Shown here: positions 52,737-63,658 of the stretch, piece by piece
Layout of the letters: every line of letters starts with the position of its first letter
Numbering within the stretch: the stretch's first letter is position 1
Source: Sorangium cellulosum
GTDB lineage: Bacteria > Myxococcota_A > Polyangia > Polyangiales > Polyangiaceae
Length of the DNA stretch: 64,000 nt
Assembly (NCBI RefSeq): GCF_004135735.1
Contig: NZ_CP012670.1
Span: 7,146,501 to 7,210,500, forward strand
Direction: 5' to 3'
The notes under the pieces: generated by a model
Databases searched by the model: none
Told to the model about the DNA's origin: nothing
What the model saw: only the letters and a program-made list of their open reading frames with translations
Program-made: the position numbers and the translations under genes

Positions 52737-54743
52737 ATGTCTTCACTGAAGCGACGACTGCTCTTGCAATACGGCCTGACCGCGACGGGCGGGCTCCTCC
52801 TGTTCCGTCGCGAGGGGCTCGCGCGGGTGCCCGTGGGTCGATGTGACTTCCCCGCCCCGTCGTTCCCGACGCTCGATCCCGGGTGCATCCCGAAGTACAC
52901 GGAGCCGCTGTTGATCCCCCCCGTCATGCCCAGGGCGAGGGGGCGCCTCATCCACGACGACTTCATCGACTACTACGAGATCGCCGTCCGTCAGATCAGG
53001 CAGCAGATCTTGCCGGCGGACTTTCCCCGGACGACGGTGTGGGCGTACGGCTCCGCCCAGCACCCGGGGACGTTCTCGTATCCCGGGTTCACCATCGACG
53101 CCACGTGGAGGAAGCCGGTGCGCGTGAGGTGGATCAACGACCTCACCGATCGCCGGACGGGGAAGTTCCTCCCGCACCTGTTCACCGTCGACCCGACGCT
53201 CCACTGGGCCAACCCGCCCGGCGGGGAGGAGGGCCGCGACGACGCGCCCAAGTTCAGGGGCCCTTGCCCGCCGGATCCTTACAACGGCCCCGTGCCCATC
53301 GTGACCCACCTCCACGGGGCGGCCCCGGTGGAGCAGGAGAGCGACGGCTTCCCGGAAGCGTGGTTCCTGCCGAACGCGCGCAACATCCCGGACGGCTTCG
53401 CGACGACCGGGACCTTCTACGATTACTTCCAGAAGACATCACGCCTCGGGCCCCTGTGGAGGCCGGGGTCGGCCGTGTTCCAGTACATGAACCGCCAGCG
53501 GCCGACGACGCTCTGGTACCACGATCACTGCCTCGGTATCACCCGGCTCAACGTCTACGCCGGGCTCGCCGGCTTCTACCTGATCAGCGGCGGTCCCCAC
53601 GATCTGCCGAGGGGGGTGCTGCCTGGACCGCGCCCGGGGCCGCTCGACCGCCCCGGAGCCGAGGTGTTCGATATCCCGCTCGTGATCCAGGATCGCTCGT
53701 TCAACAACGACGGCTCGCTCTTCTACCCGGACAGCCGGGGGCTTCCGGCCGCGCTCGCCAGGGAGGTTTACACGCCGAACGGCCCCATCGCGCCGTACTG
53801 GGTTCCCGAGTTCTTCGGGAACACGATGGTGGTCAACGGCAAGACGTGGCCTTACCTCGACGTCCAGAAGCGCCGCTACCGGTTCCGCATCCTGAACGGC
53901 AGCAACACGAGGCTCCTGGTCCTGAGGCTGAGCAACGAGCTCCCGATTTGGGTGATCGGCTCCGACGAAGGCTTCCTCCCCAGGCCCGTGCAGGTCAATG
54001 AGCTCTTCGTCGGGCCGGCCGAGCGCTGGGACGTCATCATCGATTTCAGCGGCGTCCCCGCCGGCACCGAGATCCTCCTCCTCAACGTCGGACCGGAGGT
54101 CCCCGCCGGCATGCCTGGCATGCCGTCCGTGGCCGACCCGGACACGACGGGCCAGGTCATGCAGTTCCGCGTGAAGGAGGCGACGAGCACGGACACGAGC
54201 ACGCCCCCTGAGCTGCTCACGCTGCCGGATTTCGATCCGCTCGGCGACGAGGACGCGGCACGGCGCGTGTCGCTGAACGAGGAGATGCTGGAGGGAGTGG
54301 GCCCGATCCGGGCGCTCCTCGGCGTCGTCCGTGGGGAAGACACGCCGGTACGGCTCCACTGGGACGATCGCATCACGGAGAGGCCGGACCCGGGCTCGAT
54401 CGAGCTCTGGGAGCTCTTCAACTTCACCGCGGACGACCACCCGATCCACCTCCACAACGCGCAGTTCCAGGTCGTCAACCGCCAGGTGCTCGACCAGTCC
54501 GCGCCGCCCATCGATCCGTTCCCCGGGGAGGAGGGCTTCAAGGACACGGTCGGCGCGCTCGCTGGTCAGATCACGCGCATCAAGGCGAAGTTCCCCAGCC
54601 CCGGGCTGTTCGTGTGGCATTGCCACATCCTCGAGCACGAAGATCACGAGATGATGCGGCCTCTGCTCATCGGGCCGAAACCCCGCGATCTCCCGTTCCA
54701 CGAATCCGAGCATCGAGATCCGCGGGGTCACTCGAGGGAGTGA
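52737..54743 (+). CDS. Multicopper oxidase (bilirubin oxidase/CotA-like)
   Basis: 668 residues from ATG 52737, set by AAGGAG upstream. The N-terminus SLKRRLLLQYGLTATGGLLL resembles a Tat signal, fitting export of a folded copper enzyme. All copper sites are visible: VTHLHGA, LWYHDHCLG, DDHPIHLHNAQF and WHCHILEHEDHEMMR (trinuclear His plus type-1 Cys, His and axial Met). The insertion-rich layout with long loops matches the CotA/bilirubin-oxidase/phenoxazinone-synthase branch. It oxidises phenolics, bilirubin-like compounds or metal ions with O2. Stand-alone, downstream of the sugar genes. Confidence 0.93.
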   Translation: MSSLKRRLLLQYGLTATGGLLLFRREGLARVPVGRCDFPAPSFPTLDPGCIPKYTEPLLIPPVMPRARGRLIHDDFIDYYEIAVRQIRQQILPADFPRTTVWAYGSAQHPGTFSYPGFTIDATWRKPVRVRWINDLTDRRTGKFLPHLFTVDPTLHWANPPGGEEGRDDAPKFRGPCPPDPYNGPVPIVTHLHGAAPVEQESDGFPEAWFLPNARNIPDGFATTGTFYDYFQKTSRLGPLWRPGSAVFQYMNRQRPTTLWYHDHCLGITRLNVYAGLAGFYLISGGPHDLPRGVLPGPRPGPLDRPGAEVFDIPLVIQDRSFNNDGSLFYPDSRGLPAALAREVYTPNGPIAPYWVPEFFGNTMVVNGKTWPYLDVQKRRYRFRILNGSNTRLLVLRLSNELPIWVIGSDEGFLPRPVQVNELFVGPAERWDVIIDFSGVPAGTEILLLNVGPEVPAGMPGMPSVADPDTTGQVMQFRVKEATSTDTSTPPELLTLPDFDPLGDEDAARRVSLNEEMLEGVGPIRALLGVVRGEDTPVRLHWDDRITERPDPGSIELWELFNFTADDHPIHLHNAQFQVVNRQVLDQSAPPIDPFPGEEGFKDTVGALAGQITRIKAKFPSPGLFVWHCHILEHEDHEMMRPLLIGPKPRDLPFHESEHRDPRGHSRE

Positions 54744-55081
54744 GCGCCCGCGTCGTCGACCGCGGCGGGCTCGACACGGAAAACAGCGCCTGAGCGCCGC
54801 GCCCTGCGTGCGACCAGAGGACCTCCGGGCCGATACCGCACCACCTCCCGGATCCCTTCTCTCCCCGCGGGCGCGGCGCACGCCTCGCGCGCAAGGCGCA
54901 CGTTCTGCGAGCGCGCCGCGCCGGCCAGCCCGCCGAGCTCGCCGCCCCGCGCGGCGCGACGCCAGGATCCCGGGACGCTGCGCGGCGGGCGGGCCCATCG
55001 GGCACGCGGCCTGCTTCTTGCTGGGCTCATGGCCACGTCAGCACGTCACCCAGCCCCCTTGTTTTCGCGCCCGAGGACACC
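54744..55081. other. Intergenic, 338 bp
   Basis: GC-rich spacer with no coding frame or clear motif; it presumably holds the promoter of the kinase operon starting at 55082. Confidence 0.4.
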
Positions 55082-56197
55082 ATGAGCACCCAGACGGTCC
55101 TGCCCGAGCCCGATCCTTCACGCCACATCCGTCAGCTCGTCGAGGCGATCATGCCGGATGCCCGGGTGGTGGAGATCACCCCCCTGGGGCCGGACGGCAG
55201 CTCGAGCCACGACCTCACCGAGAAGGCCGCCGGGTACGGCGTCGCGCGCCGGATCACGGTGGCGGGGCCGGACGGCTCGACGCAGAGGCTGGTCTTCCAC
55301 ACGTCGACGGCGAACGAGTTCGGACACGAGCGACGCGCGGATCGCGCGGCGGACATGCTGCTCGCCTTCGACACCTTCGGCTCGATCCCGTCGCACGTCC
55401 GCGCGGTGGACGTCGGCTCGCTGACCCGCGACCATCGCTTCCTGTCGCTGCGGGACGCGGGCGAGTTCTACCTCCTGACCACGTACGCCGAGGGGCACGT
55501 CTACGCGACGGATCTGCGCCGGATCGCGCGGGAGCGCCGCGCGCTCCCGGACGATCTCCCGCGCTGCGAGGCGCTCGCCCGCTACCTCATCGCGCTCCAC
55601 GGGGCGCCCGGCGCGCAGCCGGGCACCTACCGCCGCGCGGTGCGCGATCTCGTCGGCCACGGCGAGGGCATCTTCGGCATCATCGACGGCTACCCGGACG
55701 ACGTGCCCGGCGCGCCGCCGGAGCGGCTCCAGGCCATCGAGCGGCGCTGCGTCGCGTGGCGGTGGAAGCTCCGCGGCCGGGACAGGCGGCTCGCGCGCAC
55801 GCACGGCGATTTCCACCCGTTCAACATCGTCTTCGACGAGGGATCCGACCTCACCCTGCTCGACACGAGCCGGGGCTCGCAGGGCGATCCCGCGGATGAC
55901 GTCACCTGCCTCGCCATCAACTACATCTTCTTCGCGCTGGACGCGCCCGGCGCGTGGCAGGCGGGCTTCCGCGCGCTGTGGCGGCGGTTCTGGCAGGTGT
56001 ACCTCGGGTGGAGCGGCGCCGCGGGCCTGCTCGAGGCGGCGGCGCCGTTCCTCGCGTGGCGCGCGCTCGTGCTGGCCAACCCGCGCTGGTACCCCGCGGT
56101 CACGCAGCGCGCGCGGGGCGCGCTGCTCACGCTCGTGGAGCGCGCCCTCGACGCCGAGCGCTTCGATCCGGACGACGCCGAGAGGGTCTTCGCGTGA
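55082..56197 (+). CDS. Aminoglycoside-phosphotransferase-like kinase
   Basis: 371 residues. APH/ChoK-type kinase core: Brenner-like catalytic loop THGDFHPFNIVF (Asp near 242, Asn near 247) and metal motif LLDTSRGSQGDPADDV. The nucleotide-binding N-lobe is less conserved, with RLVFHTSTANEFGHER holding the likely Lys/His replacement. Related proteins phosphorylate aminoglycosides, choline, homoserine or hexoses. Its stop overlaps the GTG of the APS-kinase-like gene (GTGA). The close coupling to a small P-loop kinase and to a sensor kinase argues against simple antibiotic resistance. Confidence 0.82.
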   Translation: MSTQTVLPEPDPSRHIRQLVEAIMPDARVVEITPLGPDGSSSHDLTEKAAGYGVARRITVAGPDGSTQRLVFHTSTANEFGHERRADRAADMLLAFDTFGSIPSHVRAVDVGSLTRDHRFLSLRDAGEFYLLTTYAEGHVYATDLRRIARERRALPDDLPRCEALARYLIALHGAPGAQPGTYRRAVRDLVGHGEGIFGIIDGYPDDVPGAPPERLQAIERRCVAWRWKLRGRDRRLARTHGDFHPFNIVFDEGSDLTLLDTSRGSQGDPADDVTCLAINYIFFALDAPGAWQAGFRALWRRFWQVYLGWSGAAGLLEAAAPFLAWRALVLANPRWYPAVTQRARGALLTLVERALDAERFDPDDAERVFA

Positions 56198-56727
56198 GCG
56201 GCGGGGTCGTCTGGATCACGGGGCTGCCGTCGTCGGGTAAATCCACCCTCGCCGGCCGGGCGCTCCGCGCGCTCCGCGGCGAGGGCCTCGCGAGCTGCCT
56301 CCTCGACGGCGACGAGGTCCGGGACGCGCTCGTCCCGCGGCCCGGCTACGACGCGGCGGGCCGCGACGGCTTCTACGAGACGCTCGCGCGCCTGTCGGCG
56401 CTGCTCGCGCGCCAGGGGCTCGTCGTGGTCGTGCCGGCGACGGCGCACCGGCGCGCCTACCGCGAGCGAGCGCGCGCGCTCGCGCCGCGGCTCGTCGAGG
56501 TGTTCGTGGACGTGCCCCCCCCGATCTGCCGCGAGCGCGACGCGAAGGGCCTTTATCGGGCCGCCGGGGCCGGCGAGCTCGGCGGCCTCCCCGGCGCGGG
56601 CCTCGATTACGAGGCGCCGCGCGCGCCGGAGATCGTCGCGCGCGGCGGCGAGGACGACGAGGCGCCGCGGGCGATCGTCGCGGCCGCGAGGTCCTGGTCC
56701 GCGTCCGGGGAAGGGGCCCCGTGGTAG
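56194..56727 (+). CDS. Adenylylsulfate (APS) kinase-like protein
   Basis: 177 residues. P-loop GLPSSGKST (10-18) and LLDGDEVRDALVPRPGYDAA match the APS-kinase family (DGDxxR). RQGLVVVVPATAHRRAYRER and VEVFVDVPPPICRERDAKGL follow the CysC pattern (family: ...VFV.TPLEVCxxRDxKGLY). It would phosphorylate APS to PAPS, or an analogue, but no sulfurylase or sulfotransferase is nearby, so the substrate is uncertain. GTG start overlapping the upstream stop; its own stop overlaps the sensor-kinase start. Confidence 0.85.
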   Translation: MSGGVVWITGLPSSGKSTLAGRALRALRGEGLASCLLDGDEVRDALVPRPGYDAAGRDGFYETLARLSALLARQGLVVVVPATAHRRAYRERARALAPRLVEVFVDVPPPICRERDAKGLYRAAGAGELGGLPGAGLDYEAPRAPEIVARGGEDDEAPRAIVAAARSWSASGEGAPW

Positions 56728-58337
56728 GCTCCGCCGCCGTGCCCGGCCGCGAGAGCCTCTTCGAGGAGATCAAGCGCTACGTCCGCTTCGGCGAGGACGA
56801 CGCGCGCTGCCTCGCCGCCTTCCGCGCCCACGCGGAGCCCCACTTTCCCCGCATCGCGGCCGAGTTCTACGATCGCATCCGCGAGCACGAGGACGCCCAC
56901 CGGGTCTTCACCGGCGAGGAGCAGGTGGAGCGGCTCAAGCGCTCGCTCGTCCGCTGGATGGCGCGGCTCCTCACGGGGCCCCACGACGAGGCGTACTTCG
57001 AGGAGACCGCCAAGATCGGGCGGATCCACGTGCGGGTCGGCCTGCCTCAGCGGTACATGTTCACGGCGATGGCGCTCATCCGCCTCGCGCTCGACGAGAT
57101 CGCCCAGGGCGCGCTCGGCGCGCGGGCGGCCGAGGTCCGGGCCGCGGTGAACAAGGTCCTCGACCTGGAGCTCGCCATCATGCTGGAGACGTACCGGGAC
57201 GCCTTCCTCGCGCGCGCGCAGCGCGCCGAGCGCCTGGACCGGGAGGAGGTCGGCCGCACGCTCGCGCGCACGGAGCACCGCTACAAGAACGCCGTCGAGC
57301 TGGCCCGCATCCTCATCGTGGGCCTCGACGCGCACGCGATCGTGCGGCTCTTCAACCGGGAAGCCGAGCGGATCACCGGGCTCGGGCGGGAGGAGGTCGT
57401 CGGGATGCCGTTCGTCGAGACGCTCCTCCCCGAGGAGGTCCGCGGCGATCACGGCGCCCTCGTGAAGGACATCGCCGCGGGCCGCCGCGCCGGCGCGGAC
57501 CTCCTGGAGAGCAGCCTCCGCACGCGGGCCGGCAAGATCCGCGACGTGCGCTGGCAGCTCGCGTATGCCCCTTCCGAGGTCGACGACGGGGTCGTCCTGT
57601 TCGCGATCGGGCAGGACACCACCGACGAGAACGCGCTCGCCGCGCGCGTGCGGCAGAGCGAGAAGCTCGCCGCGGTGGGGACGCTCGCCGCCGGGCTCGC
57701 GCACGAGATCCGCAACCCGCTCAACGGCGCGCAGCTCCACCTGACCTTCCTGGAGCGGGGCCTCGCGCGCGCCGGCATGGCGGATCCGGACACCCAGGAC
57801 GCGATCCGGGTCGTCCACGACGAGATCCGCCGCCTGTCCGCGCTGGTGAGCGAGTTCCTGGACTTCGCGCGGCCGAAGCCGCTGGTCCTCACGCAGGCCT
57901 CGCTGCTCCCGCTCTGCGAGCGGGCGGCGCGGCTCGCCCGGTCGGACGGCGCCGGCGCGCACGTCGAGGTGGAGCTCGACCTGCCCTCGGCCGACATCGT
58001 GCTCGACCTCGATCCCGCGAAGATCGGGCAGGTCCTCCTGAACCTCCTCCGCAACGCGATCGAGGCGCTGGAGGCGGCCGGCGGCGGCGCCGTGATCCTG
58101 CGCGCGCGGCGGCGGCCGCGCCACGCCGTCATCGAGGTCGAGGACAACGGGCCCGGGCTCGCGAGCCCGGACGCGCCGATCTTCGACCCGTTCTTCTCGA
58201 CCAAGCCGAACGGCACCGGGCTCGGCCTCGCGATCGCGCACCGCATCGTCACCGACCACGAGGGCGCCATCGAGTTCGAGAGTCGTCCGGGCAGGACGCT
58301 CTTCCGGGTGACGCTCCCCATCCGCCTCTCCGGATGA
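56721..58337 (+). CDS. Globin-coupled sensor histidine kinase with PAS domain
   Basis: 538 residues, soluble. Residues about 12-185 form a globin-coupled sensor domain with the likely proximal His103 (IGRIHVRVGLPQRY). A PAS domain follows (about 205-320; GLDAHAIVRLFNREAERITG). Then a HisKA with LAHEIRNPL (His328) and an HATPase with NLLRNAIEALEAA, DNGPGLAS and GTGLGLAIAHR. Such proteins sense O2, CO or NO through heme and control an autokinase. GTG 56721 overlaps the upstream stop; its own stop overlaps the receiver gene (ATGA), giving a cognate pair. Confidence 0.93.
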   Translation: MVGSAAVPGRESLFEEIKRYVRFGEDDARCLAAFRAHAEPHFPRIAAEFYDRIREHEDAHRVFTGEEQVERLKRSLVRWMARLLTGPHDEAYFEETAKIGRIHVRVGLPQRYMFTAMALIRLALDEIAQGALGARAAEVRAAVNKVLDLELAIMLETYRDAFLARAQRAERLDREEVGRTLARTEHRYKNAVELARILIVGLDAHAIVRLFNREAERITGLGREEVVGMPFVETLLPEEVRGDHGALVKDIAAGRRAGADLLESSLRTRAGKIRDVRWQLAYAPSEVDDGVVLFAIGQDTTDENALAARVRQSEKLAAVGTLAAGLAHEIRNPLNGAQLHLTFLERGLARAGMADPDTQDAIRVVHDEIRRLSALVSEFLDFARPKPLVLTQASLLPLCERAARLARSDGAGAHVEVELDLPSADIVLDLDPAKIGQVLLNLLRNAIEALEAAGGGAVILRARRRPRHAVIEVEDNGPGLASPDAPIFDPFFSTKPNGTGLGLAIAHRIVTDHEGAIEFESRPGRTLFRVTLPIRLSG

Positions 58338-58837
58338 GCCTCCTCGCCCGCATCGACCAGGCTGGAGCTGCGTCTGGCACGCAAATTGGTAGCTGTCCTT
58401 GCGTGGAACCCCGCGTCGAGGACCCGCTGATTCTCCTGGTCGACGATGACGTCCGGACCGCCCGCGTGCTGGTGCGCCTGCTCGAGGACGACGGCTTCCG
58501 GGTGGAGCTCGCCACCGACGGTGCCCTAGGCATCGCGCGGCTCACGCGGCGCCCGCTGCCCGACATCCTGGTCACGGACTTCCGGATGCCCCACGCCGAC
58601 GGCATCGCGGTCGCGCGCTTCGCGAGGTCGCTCCGGCCGGGGCTCCCGCTCTTCGTGCTCACCAGCTATCCCGAGATCGTGGCGCGGCTCGGGCACGAGT
58701 TCGAGCCCCGGGCGGTGGTGCACGAAAAGCCGGTCGACTACGCCGCCCTGAGCAGGGATCTCCGCGCGAGCGCGGCCGCGATGCGCACCGCCGAGCCGCC
58801 GAGCCTCCCCCGCCCCTGCCCCGGCCCGAGCCAGTGA
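58334..58837 (+). CDS. Single-domain response regulator
   Basis: 167 residues. Receiver domain with LLVDDDVRTA, phosphoacceptor Asp82 (ILVTDFRMPHADG), Thr/Ser switch LTSYPE and Lys in HEKPVDY. No output domain; the last 20 residues are Pro-rich. Start ATG overlaps the globin-kinase stop, so it is its probable partner. A Cys-rich leader (GSCPCVE) before the domain is unusual. Likely relays O2 information to another regulator. Confidence 0.92.
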   Translation: MSLLARIDQAGAASGTQIGSCPCVEPRVEDPLILLVDDDVRTARVLVRLLEDDGFRVELATDGALGIARLTRRPLPDILVTDFRMPHADGIAVARFARSLRPGLPLFVLTSYPEIVARLGHEFEPRAVVHEKPVDYAALSRDLRASAAAMRTAEPPSLPRPCPGPSQ

Positions 58838-59009
58838 GCCCCCGGCGCGCGGCGCCGCCCCCGGCGAACGACTTGCGCTCGCGTGCAACCGCTGCGGCGG
58901 GCCGCCCCCGCCCCGCGGGCGGTCCACCCCGGAGCGGGCCGCGCCGCGCGCCGCCCGGGGAGCGCGCCGGGCGAGCGCGCCTGGCGCGGGGCGTGCACCG
59001 GGTCGGGGC

Positions 59010-59438
59010 ATGACCCTCAGCCGTTTCGAGCATGGAGCCGTGAGCGCGGAGCTCACCGAGACCGCAATCGATGTCGCGCGCCGGATGCGTGAGTTCCGCG
59101 TCGGGTGCGTCGTCGTCACCGAGGGCGCGCGCGCCATCGGCATCCTCACCGATCGGGATCTCGTGCTGCGGGTCCTCGCGGAGGGGCGCTCGCCCGCGGA
59201 GACCCTGGTCTCCGAGATCGTCACGTACGATCCGACCACGCTCCAGCAGACCGACAGCATCGAGACGGCGCTCCGCATCATGCGCGAGCGCGGCATCCGC
59301 CGGCTGCCGATCGTCCGTCACGACGGCAAGGTGACCGGCATCGTCACGGCCGACGATCTCATGGTGCTGCTCACCGCGGAGCTCTCCGACCTGGGCGCCG
59401 GCATCCGCGAGAACGTCGAGGCGACCGAGACCCGCTGA
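59010..59438 (+). CDS. Tandem CBS-domain protein
   Basis: 142 residues, two CBS motifs. The first ends VGCVVVTEGARAIGILTDRD, the second reads GIRRLPIVRHDGKVTGIVTA followed by DDLMVLL. CBS pairs bind adenosine nucleotides and work as energy sensors. No other domain. It lies between the globin kinase/receiver pair and the NtrC-type regulator, same strand, with 172-162 bp gaps, so part of this signalling cluster by position. Confidence 0.9.
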   Translation: MTLSRFEHGAVSAELTETAIDVARRMREFRVGCVVVTEGARAIGILTDRDLVLRVLAEGRSPAETLVSEIVTYDPTTLQQTDSIETALRIMRERGIRRLPIVRHDGKVTGIVTADDLMVLLTAELSDLGAGIRENVEATETR

Positions 59439-60995
<1,557 letters not shown>

Positions 60996-61088
60996 CGGCA
61001 GCGATCGGCGCCCCCGCCGTCACGCCGGCCGGCGCGCTGGCCGTGCCGAAGCCGACACGACACGCCGGCGGCGCCCGCGCGGGGCGCA

Positions 61089-61724
61089 TCACGCGTTGAG
61101 AAAAGGATTTCGGTCGCGCTCCTCACCGATGGTGGTGGAGGGGCCGTGTCCGGTGACGACCCGGGTCGACGGGTCGAGCGTGAGCAGCTTGCGGCGTATG
61201 GATGAAAAGATCGCCTTCGAGTCGCCTCCCCACAGATCGGTCCTGCCGATGCCGCGCCGGAACAGCGTATCCCCCGTGAACGCGACGGCGCCCGCCTTCG
61301 ACTCGATCAGGAACGACACGCTGCCGGGCGTGTGCCCCGGCGTGTGGAGCACGTGGAGATCCAGGCCGCCGGCCTTCACGATCGCGCCGTCGCTCAGGTC
61401 GCCGTCGACCTCGCACGTCTCCGGCGTCGCCACGCCGAGGAACGCCGCCTGGATGGGGAGCATGTCGTAGAGGAACCGATCGGCCTCGTGAATGCGCGCC
61501 GCGGCGCCCGACCATCGCTGCAGCGGCGCCGTGGCGCCGACGTGATCGATGTGCGTGTGCGTGTGAACGATGGCCGCGACCTGCGCCCCGGCCCGCTCGA
61601 GGCGGGCGCGGATCTCGTCGAAGTCGCCCCCGGGGTCGATGACGATCGCGCCCTTGCCGACCGGGTCGACGAGGATCGAACAGTTGCACCCCAGCGGCCC
61701 TGTGGGAAATGTCTCGATCTGCAC
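61089..61724 (-). CDS. MBL-fold hydrolase (glyoxalase II-like)
   Basis: 211 residues from GTG 61724. Zinc motif HTHIDH (56-61, HxHxDH), later LHTPGHTPGSVSFL and TGHGPSTTIG giving the remaining ligands. Short glyoxalase-II/YcbL-type proteins hydrolyse thioesters such as S-lactoylglutathione; the C-terminal substrate domain of GloB is absent, so it is the YcbL-like class. Monocistronic, convergent with the sigma-54 regulator gene. Confidence 0.9.
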   Translation of the reverse strand: MQIETFPTGPLGCNCSILVDPVGKGAIVIDPGGDFDEIRARLERAGAQVAAIVHTHTHIDHVGATAPLQRWSGAAARIHEADRFLYDMLPIQAAFLGVATPETCEVDGDLSDGAIVKAGGLDLHVLHTPGHTPGSVSFLIESKAGAVAFTGDTLFRRGIGRTDLWGGDSKAIFSSIRRKLLTLDPSTRVVTGHGPSTTIGEERDRNPFLNA

Positions 61725-61909
61725 GGGGCGAGCTTGTAGCACGCCGCGCGTCGGGCCCCACGCGCGGCCTCGCCGCGACGCCGGCGGCCGGGGAGGCGAG
61801 CCCGGCGCGGCGGCCCGGCGCGGCGGCCCGGCGCGGCGGCCCGGCGGCGGGCGATCGCCCGGGCGCGGAGGTCTCCCGCCGCGCGCCGGGCGTCGCGCCC
61901 CCCGGCCCG

Positions 61910-63160
61910 CTATTTCGGCGCGCTCACGATGCTGCCGACCCGCCCGAGGCTGTTGGTCCAGTAGACGCGCTCCGCGTCGACGGCGATGCCGAGGGGCGAC
62001 CGCTCGCCCGCGGCGAAGGCCCCGGTGACGCCGTTCGGCCACGCCCTCATGACGTCCGTCGAGGTCGGGTCGGCCCAGTAGATGCCGGTCCGGTCGGCGG
62101 CGATGCCCCTCGGATTGCCCAGCCCGCGGGCGACGACCGTGGCCTCGCCCCCAGCCTTGGGCGCGCGGACCACGGTGCCCGTCCTGCTGGTCGTCCAGTA
62201 CACGTGGGTGGCGTCGACGGCGATCTCGCGCACCTCGCCCTGATCGGTCGCCAGCGTGGTGGGCGGGGTGTCGCCCCGCGCGTCCTTCGGCGCGGCCATC
62301 ACGCGGCCGCCGCTGTCGCGGAGGGTCCAGTAGACATGGGTCGCGTCGACGGTGAGGGCGTGGGGCGTCCCGCCGGTGGGGATCGCGACGAACGGGCCAT
62401 TGCCGCGCGAGCTCTTCCGCGTGCGGACGAGGGAGGCGCTCTCGCGGTTGACCCAGTAAACGAACTCCTCGTCCACCGCCACGCTGAAGGGATCGGACTG
62501 CGCCGCGGCGACGACGACCGGATCCTCGCCGCCGCCCACCGGCGCGCGCACCACCTGGCCGTTGTCCTCGCCGCTCACGCCCTGGTTGACCCAGAAGACG
62601 TGCGTCCCGTCGGACGCGATGCCCGCCGGGTTGACCTGGCCGGTGGCGAGCGGGATCGTGGTGTCGCCGTCGCGCGACCACTGCATGACGGAGCCCTCGA
62701 CCCCCCCGTTGGTCCAGAACACATTGCCGCCGGCCGCGGCGATGTACAGCGGCTCGTGCTGGTCGGTGGCGTGGACGGTGACGGCGACGCAGGCGCCGGC
62801 CCGGCAGGTGCCCTCGCACTCGACCGGGCAGGTGCCGCAGTGCAGGGCATCGCCGGTCACGTCGACCTCACACCCGTTCTCCGCATCGCCGTCACAATCG
62901 ACGTAGGTCTCCCCGCAGGTCGGCGGCTCCACGACCCCGGTCCCCGCGCCGCCCCCGCCCGCGTCGCCCCCGCCCTCGCCCGTCGCGCCGCCCCCGCCCG
63001 TCGCGCCGCTGCCCGCTCCGCCCGTGGAAGACGACGTCGCGCTCCCCTGCCCCGAGGAGCCGGAGACGAAGAGGCTCGACGCCTCGGGAGCGGAGCAGGC
63101 GACTACGGCGAGCCCGATGGGCAGCGCGAGGAGAACGGCGTGACGCATTGTGCTCTGCAT
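61910..63160 (-). CDS. Secreted beta-propeller lipoprotein
   Basis: 416 residues from ATG 63160, the Met preceded by GGAGGTTTCC; Met at 63172 lies upstream in frame. Signal peptide with lipobox VVAC (Cys22), a Gly/Ser linker, then CGETYVDCDGDAENGCEVDV and CGTCPVECEGTCRAGAC (short Cys motif common in myxobacterial secreted proteins). The rest is six or so repeats of a roughly 45-residue blade, each with a VYWT or VFW motif (VAVDEEFVYWVNRE, VDATHVYWTLRD, VDATHVYWTTSR). Probably a binding protein, not an enzyme. Confidence 0.85.
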   Translation of the reverse strand: MQSTMRHAVLLALPIGLAVVACSAPEASSLFVSGSSGQGSATSSSTGGAGSGATGGGGATGEGGGDAGGGGAGTGVVEPPTCGETYVDCDGDAENGCEVDVTGDALHCGTCPVECEGTCRAGACVAVTVHATDQHEPLYIAAAGGNVFWTNGGVEGSVMQWSRDGDTTIPLATGQVNPAGIASDGTHVFWVNQGVSGEDNGQVVRAPVGGGEDPVVVAAAQSDPFSVAVDEEFVYWVNRESASLVRTRKSSRGNGPFVAIPTGGTPHALTVDATHVYWTLRDSGGRVMAAPKDARGDTPPTTLATDQGEVREIAVDATHVYWTTSRTGTVVRAPKAGGEATVVARGLGNPRGIAADRTGIYWADPTSTDVMRAWPNGVTGAFAAGERSPLGIAVDAERVYWTNSLGRVGSIVSAPK

Positions 63161-63658
63161 GGAAACCTCCACCCATACAGGCTACACGAGCCGATCGGGA
63201 AAACGCATCTGCGAATTCGGTGTGTCGTCTCCTGTCGTGCGCCGACGCTTGGTGTGCCCGCGCGCGTCGGCGCCCATGTGGGGTGAGCCCCCAAAGGGCC
63301 GCACCACCTCGCGGCTCAGCGCTCTTGCGTCGAATTCTCGTCTCTCACGAGAAACGGAGATCCTGGAGTGACACTCCCCTCTCCCGGCGCGCTCACGATC
63401 CGCGCTCGCCGCAGGGCGTCGGGGTTTGGTGGTATGGCGCTTGACCGAGAGGGGCGCTACCCTCGGGCGCCGGGTGTCAGCGCGTACGATGCCAGCGAGG
63501 GTGGACCTGCCGTTCCGCCGCGGAGCGCCTTGCGGGCGCGGCGCACCGATGCGCGCGCGGCGCCGGGGTGGGGGCGCGCGGGCGGGAGGCGCCCCCGCAT
63601 GAGCGGGTCCGTGTACATCGCGGGGGGCAGGGCGAGCTCCGCGGCGCAGGAGCGGGCC
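63161..63658. other. Intergenic, about 498 bp, divergent region
   Basis: Promoter region of the lipoprotein (minus) and Ser/Thr kinase (plus) genes. A perfect 7-bp stem, TTCTCGT/ACGAGAA with a 5-nt loop, lies at 63335-63353. If the kinase starts at its upstream ATG (63599) the gap shortens by 60 bp. Confidence 0.45.

Noticed and set aside
55082-56197. Dedicated aminoglycoside-resistance gene
   Set aside because: The family is broad, and the operon context with a CysC-like protein and sensor kinase does not support resistance.
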